Source of the DNA: Stictocephala bisonia
Lineage: Eukaryota; Arthropoda; Insecta; Hemiptera; Membracidae
Reading direction: 5' to 3'
Assembly (NCBI GenBank): GCA_035578905.1
Contig: JAQJVL010000324.1
Coordinates: 620,001 to 684,000, forward strand
DNA: 64,000 nucleotides
This document shows, one piece after another, positions 62,562-64,000 of this stretch (the first letter of the stretch is position 1; each line of letters opens with the position of its first letter). The notes beneath the pieces were generated by a model. The model worked only from the letters and a program-made list of their open reading frames with translations, was not told the origin of the DNA and searched no databases. The position numbers and the translations under genes were made by a program.

Positions 62562-62727
62562 AATCATCATAACACGAGTTATGGCTGATATTTCACTAGC
62601 CAAGAGATCGCTGCTCAACAATCCCTCTAAGCGGGCCATCATGGAGCGATCTAACTCACGTTCCACGTGTCTTGCAGAAGTCCAAGCAGAAATTGAGAGG
62701 ATATTTGAGCTTGCCCGAACGTTACAG
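62562..62727 (+). CDS. CACNB: CACNB exon: GK-like domain, alpha-1-binding region
   Basis: The exon completes the split Arg and reads [36 protein letters not shown] and [27 protein letters not shown](L/V)LNNPSK and [19 protein letters not shown] are diagnostic of the beta-subunit guanylate-kinase-like domain. Donor GTAAAT at 62728, phase 0. Compared with vertebrate sequences as I know them (RSSLAEVQ) there appears to be one extra residue before LAEVQ. Confidence 0.97.
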
Positions 62728-62946
62728 GTAAATATCAAACATTTCCAAAATAATTAAATGTAATAAAAGTAGAAGATCTAAGGAAATACATGAATTATGT
62801 TGTTAACTACGGTTGAAAATCATTATATGCTAAAAATATGTCTCTAAAATATAATATTGTTTAAATGTTGTAAATAACACTACAAAATATAATATATACT
62901 GTAACCAAAAATGTAGAGTCAGGAAAAATCAAACAAAGAAAGCAAT

Positions 62947-63180
62947 ATACAGTCTATTCTCTCTTAACCGGCCACCTTTCAATCGGCCATCGCTTTAACC
63001 AGCCACTTTTCCACTGGTCACCTTTCAACCGGCCACCTTTCAACCCATGGTGGAAGGATACAAGGGTGTGCTCACACGGCGGACGAAAACTGGTCGGCAG
63101 CGCGCATGACGTCACACACACCACCGCTCGGGACCCGGCCCATTTGAAATACACTGATTCTGCTCGAACTAAACGAGGTT
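62947..63180 (+). mobile_element. Possible pogo/Tigger-like end or fragment
   Basis: TATACAGTCTATTCTCTCTT, AACCGGCCACC resembles a Tigger/pogo left end, followed by several repeats of TTTCAACCGGCCACC and a GC-rich patch (CGGCAGCGCGCATGACGTCA) unlike the surrounding intron. No matching right end was found. Confidence 0.4.
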
Positions 63181-63479
63181 AAATCGACTTAATACCTTTC
63201 AAATTAGGCTATGTATGTATAATATGTCGTACATGAATGATTACTTCAACAATTTGACAAATATGTTAAAGCATTGAAAAAATAAAGTGAAGTAAATGTT
63301 ATAAAGTTACATCTTATAGTTTTGTGGATTGACTCTTCAAACATTTAATATAAGTTAAAATATAACTAGGTCTTGTATTTCCAAGAACATTTTGGACGTT
63401 AAATAACACTTCTAACAAATACACAATTTTACTGATGCATTAGAACATTATTGATTATTATGAAAAACATAATATATAT
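63181..63479. other. Intron sequence, AT-rich
   Basis: No element recognised. Confidence 0.4.
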
Positions 63480-64000
63480 TTTAATGTTAAAATTAACTCG
63501 GGAAAATTTTAATGTTAGCAGTTAACAATTTACGTTTAAAATATTACATGATTATTAGTATAAGTAAAAACATAAACATATTTAATATATAAACAAACCC
63601 TTGACAAACGTATTCTGTAAATGTTACATGATAATTAGTAGAAGTAAAAAAACGTACATAATTTTATATTGAAAGAAACTTTAAGTAATCTTTCATTATA
63701 TATTTTATACTATTAAAAGTAATCGCAAAAAACAAACATAATTTAATAATTAAACAAACCCTAGACAAACTTTTTTTGAATATTTTACATTATCAAAAGT
63801 GAACTTGAAAACATATTTAATATTAAAAATCCTCTAGACAAACTTACATTAGAAATGTCACATTAATATTATTAAAAGTAAAAAACACATACATATTTTA
63901 GCATTAAAAAGACTTAGATAAACTTAGACCTACATTACAATTATCACATTCCTTCAATTAAAGTAAAAAACACAAACACAATTCCATATTAAAACAAACT
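63480..64000. repeat. Diverged ~100-bp tandem repeat
   Basis: Five or so degenerate units share ATTATTA(A/G)AAGTAAAAAACA, CATACATA(A/T)TTTAATATT and AAACAAACCCTAGACAAACT. The array continues past the window edge. Confidence 0.65.

Larger units (their letters stand above)
36193..62727 (+). other. CACNB: CACNB gene segment (voltage-gated Ca2+ channel beta subunit), five exons, incomplete
   Basis: The gene spans at least 26.5 kb here. Exons of 117, 120, 235, 238 and 166 bp join in frame (876 bp, 292 codons); the intron phases in order are 0, 0, 1 and 2, and the last exon ends in phase 0. The product is the cytoplasmic auxiliary subunit that binds the alpha-1 interaction domain of Cav1/Cav2 channels and promotes their surface expression and gating. 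The first exon is preceded by an acceptor site, so the start codon lies on an upstream exon not found in this window. The remaining guanylate-kinase-like and C-terminal exons lie beyond 64000. The introns are full of transposons in both orientations. Confidence 0.95.

Overview
The window looks like an insect nuclear genome and is dominated by transposons and satellites. It carries part of one recognisable host gene, the voltage-gated calcium channel beta subunit (CACNB; Ca-beta in Drosophila). Five coding exons lie on the + strand: 36193-36309, 39531-39650, 49266-49500, 54657-54894 and 62562-62727. All have GT-AG borders and compatible phases. Joined, they read through 292 codons covering the conserved N-terminal segment, the SH3 domain, the HOOK linker and the first part of the guanylate-kinase-like domain. 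The start codon and the 3' exons lie outside the window or were not found. The insect assignment rests on this exon sequence, the AT-rich background, the large introns and the types of transposon; I cannot name the species.

Positions 1-36192 are upstream intron or intergenic DNA. They hold a 145-bp tandem repeat (1.5-2.8 kb) and a minus-strand non-LTR retrotransposon (4.84-9.31 kb) with an intact 968-residue endonuclease/reverse transcriptase ORF and an unusual 156-bp tandem block between the remnant of ORF1 and ORF2. Next come a 23-bp minisatellite (9.9-10.9 kb), a mariner-type transposon with about 478-bp inverted ends (12.8-15.2 kb) and two related foldback MITEs (15.5 and 16.3 kb). A 2.4-kb (GA)n/(GGGA)n array (17.2-19.6 kb) is followed by a 75/76-bp satellite (20-21 kb), an 84-bp repeat and a large dimeric satellite (22.6-26.8 kb) that contains a duplicated unique segment. 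About 6 kb of featureless AT-rich DNA follows, then LINE and SINE fragments.

The CACNB introns are packed with mobile DNA. The first intron has a SINE carrying a hairpin insertion, a LINE fragment and a tRNA-derived SINE. The second has a nearly perfect ~1-kb palindrome 113 bp downstream of an exon, a diverged relative of it inside a hAT-like element (8-bp target duplication), a pogo-like element (TA duplication) and a complete but dead piggyBac element (TTAA sites). The third has a minisatellite and a LINE fragment. The fourth has a second piggyBac relic and a LINE inserted cleanly into a ~150-bp tandem repeat. Nearly all transposon genes are broken; the exception is the ORF2 at 5.4-8.3 kb.

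I see no certain new biological system. The strongest candidates for follow-up are the 39.8-40.8 kb palindrome and its relatives, the ORF1-ORF2 tandem block of the intact LINE, the hairpin inserted in a SINE at 36.87 kb, and the purine-rich GA/GGGA array.
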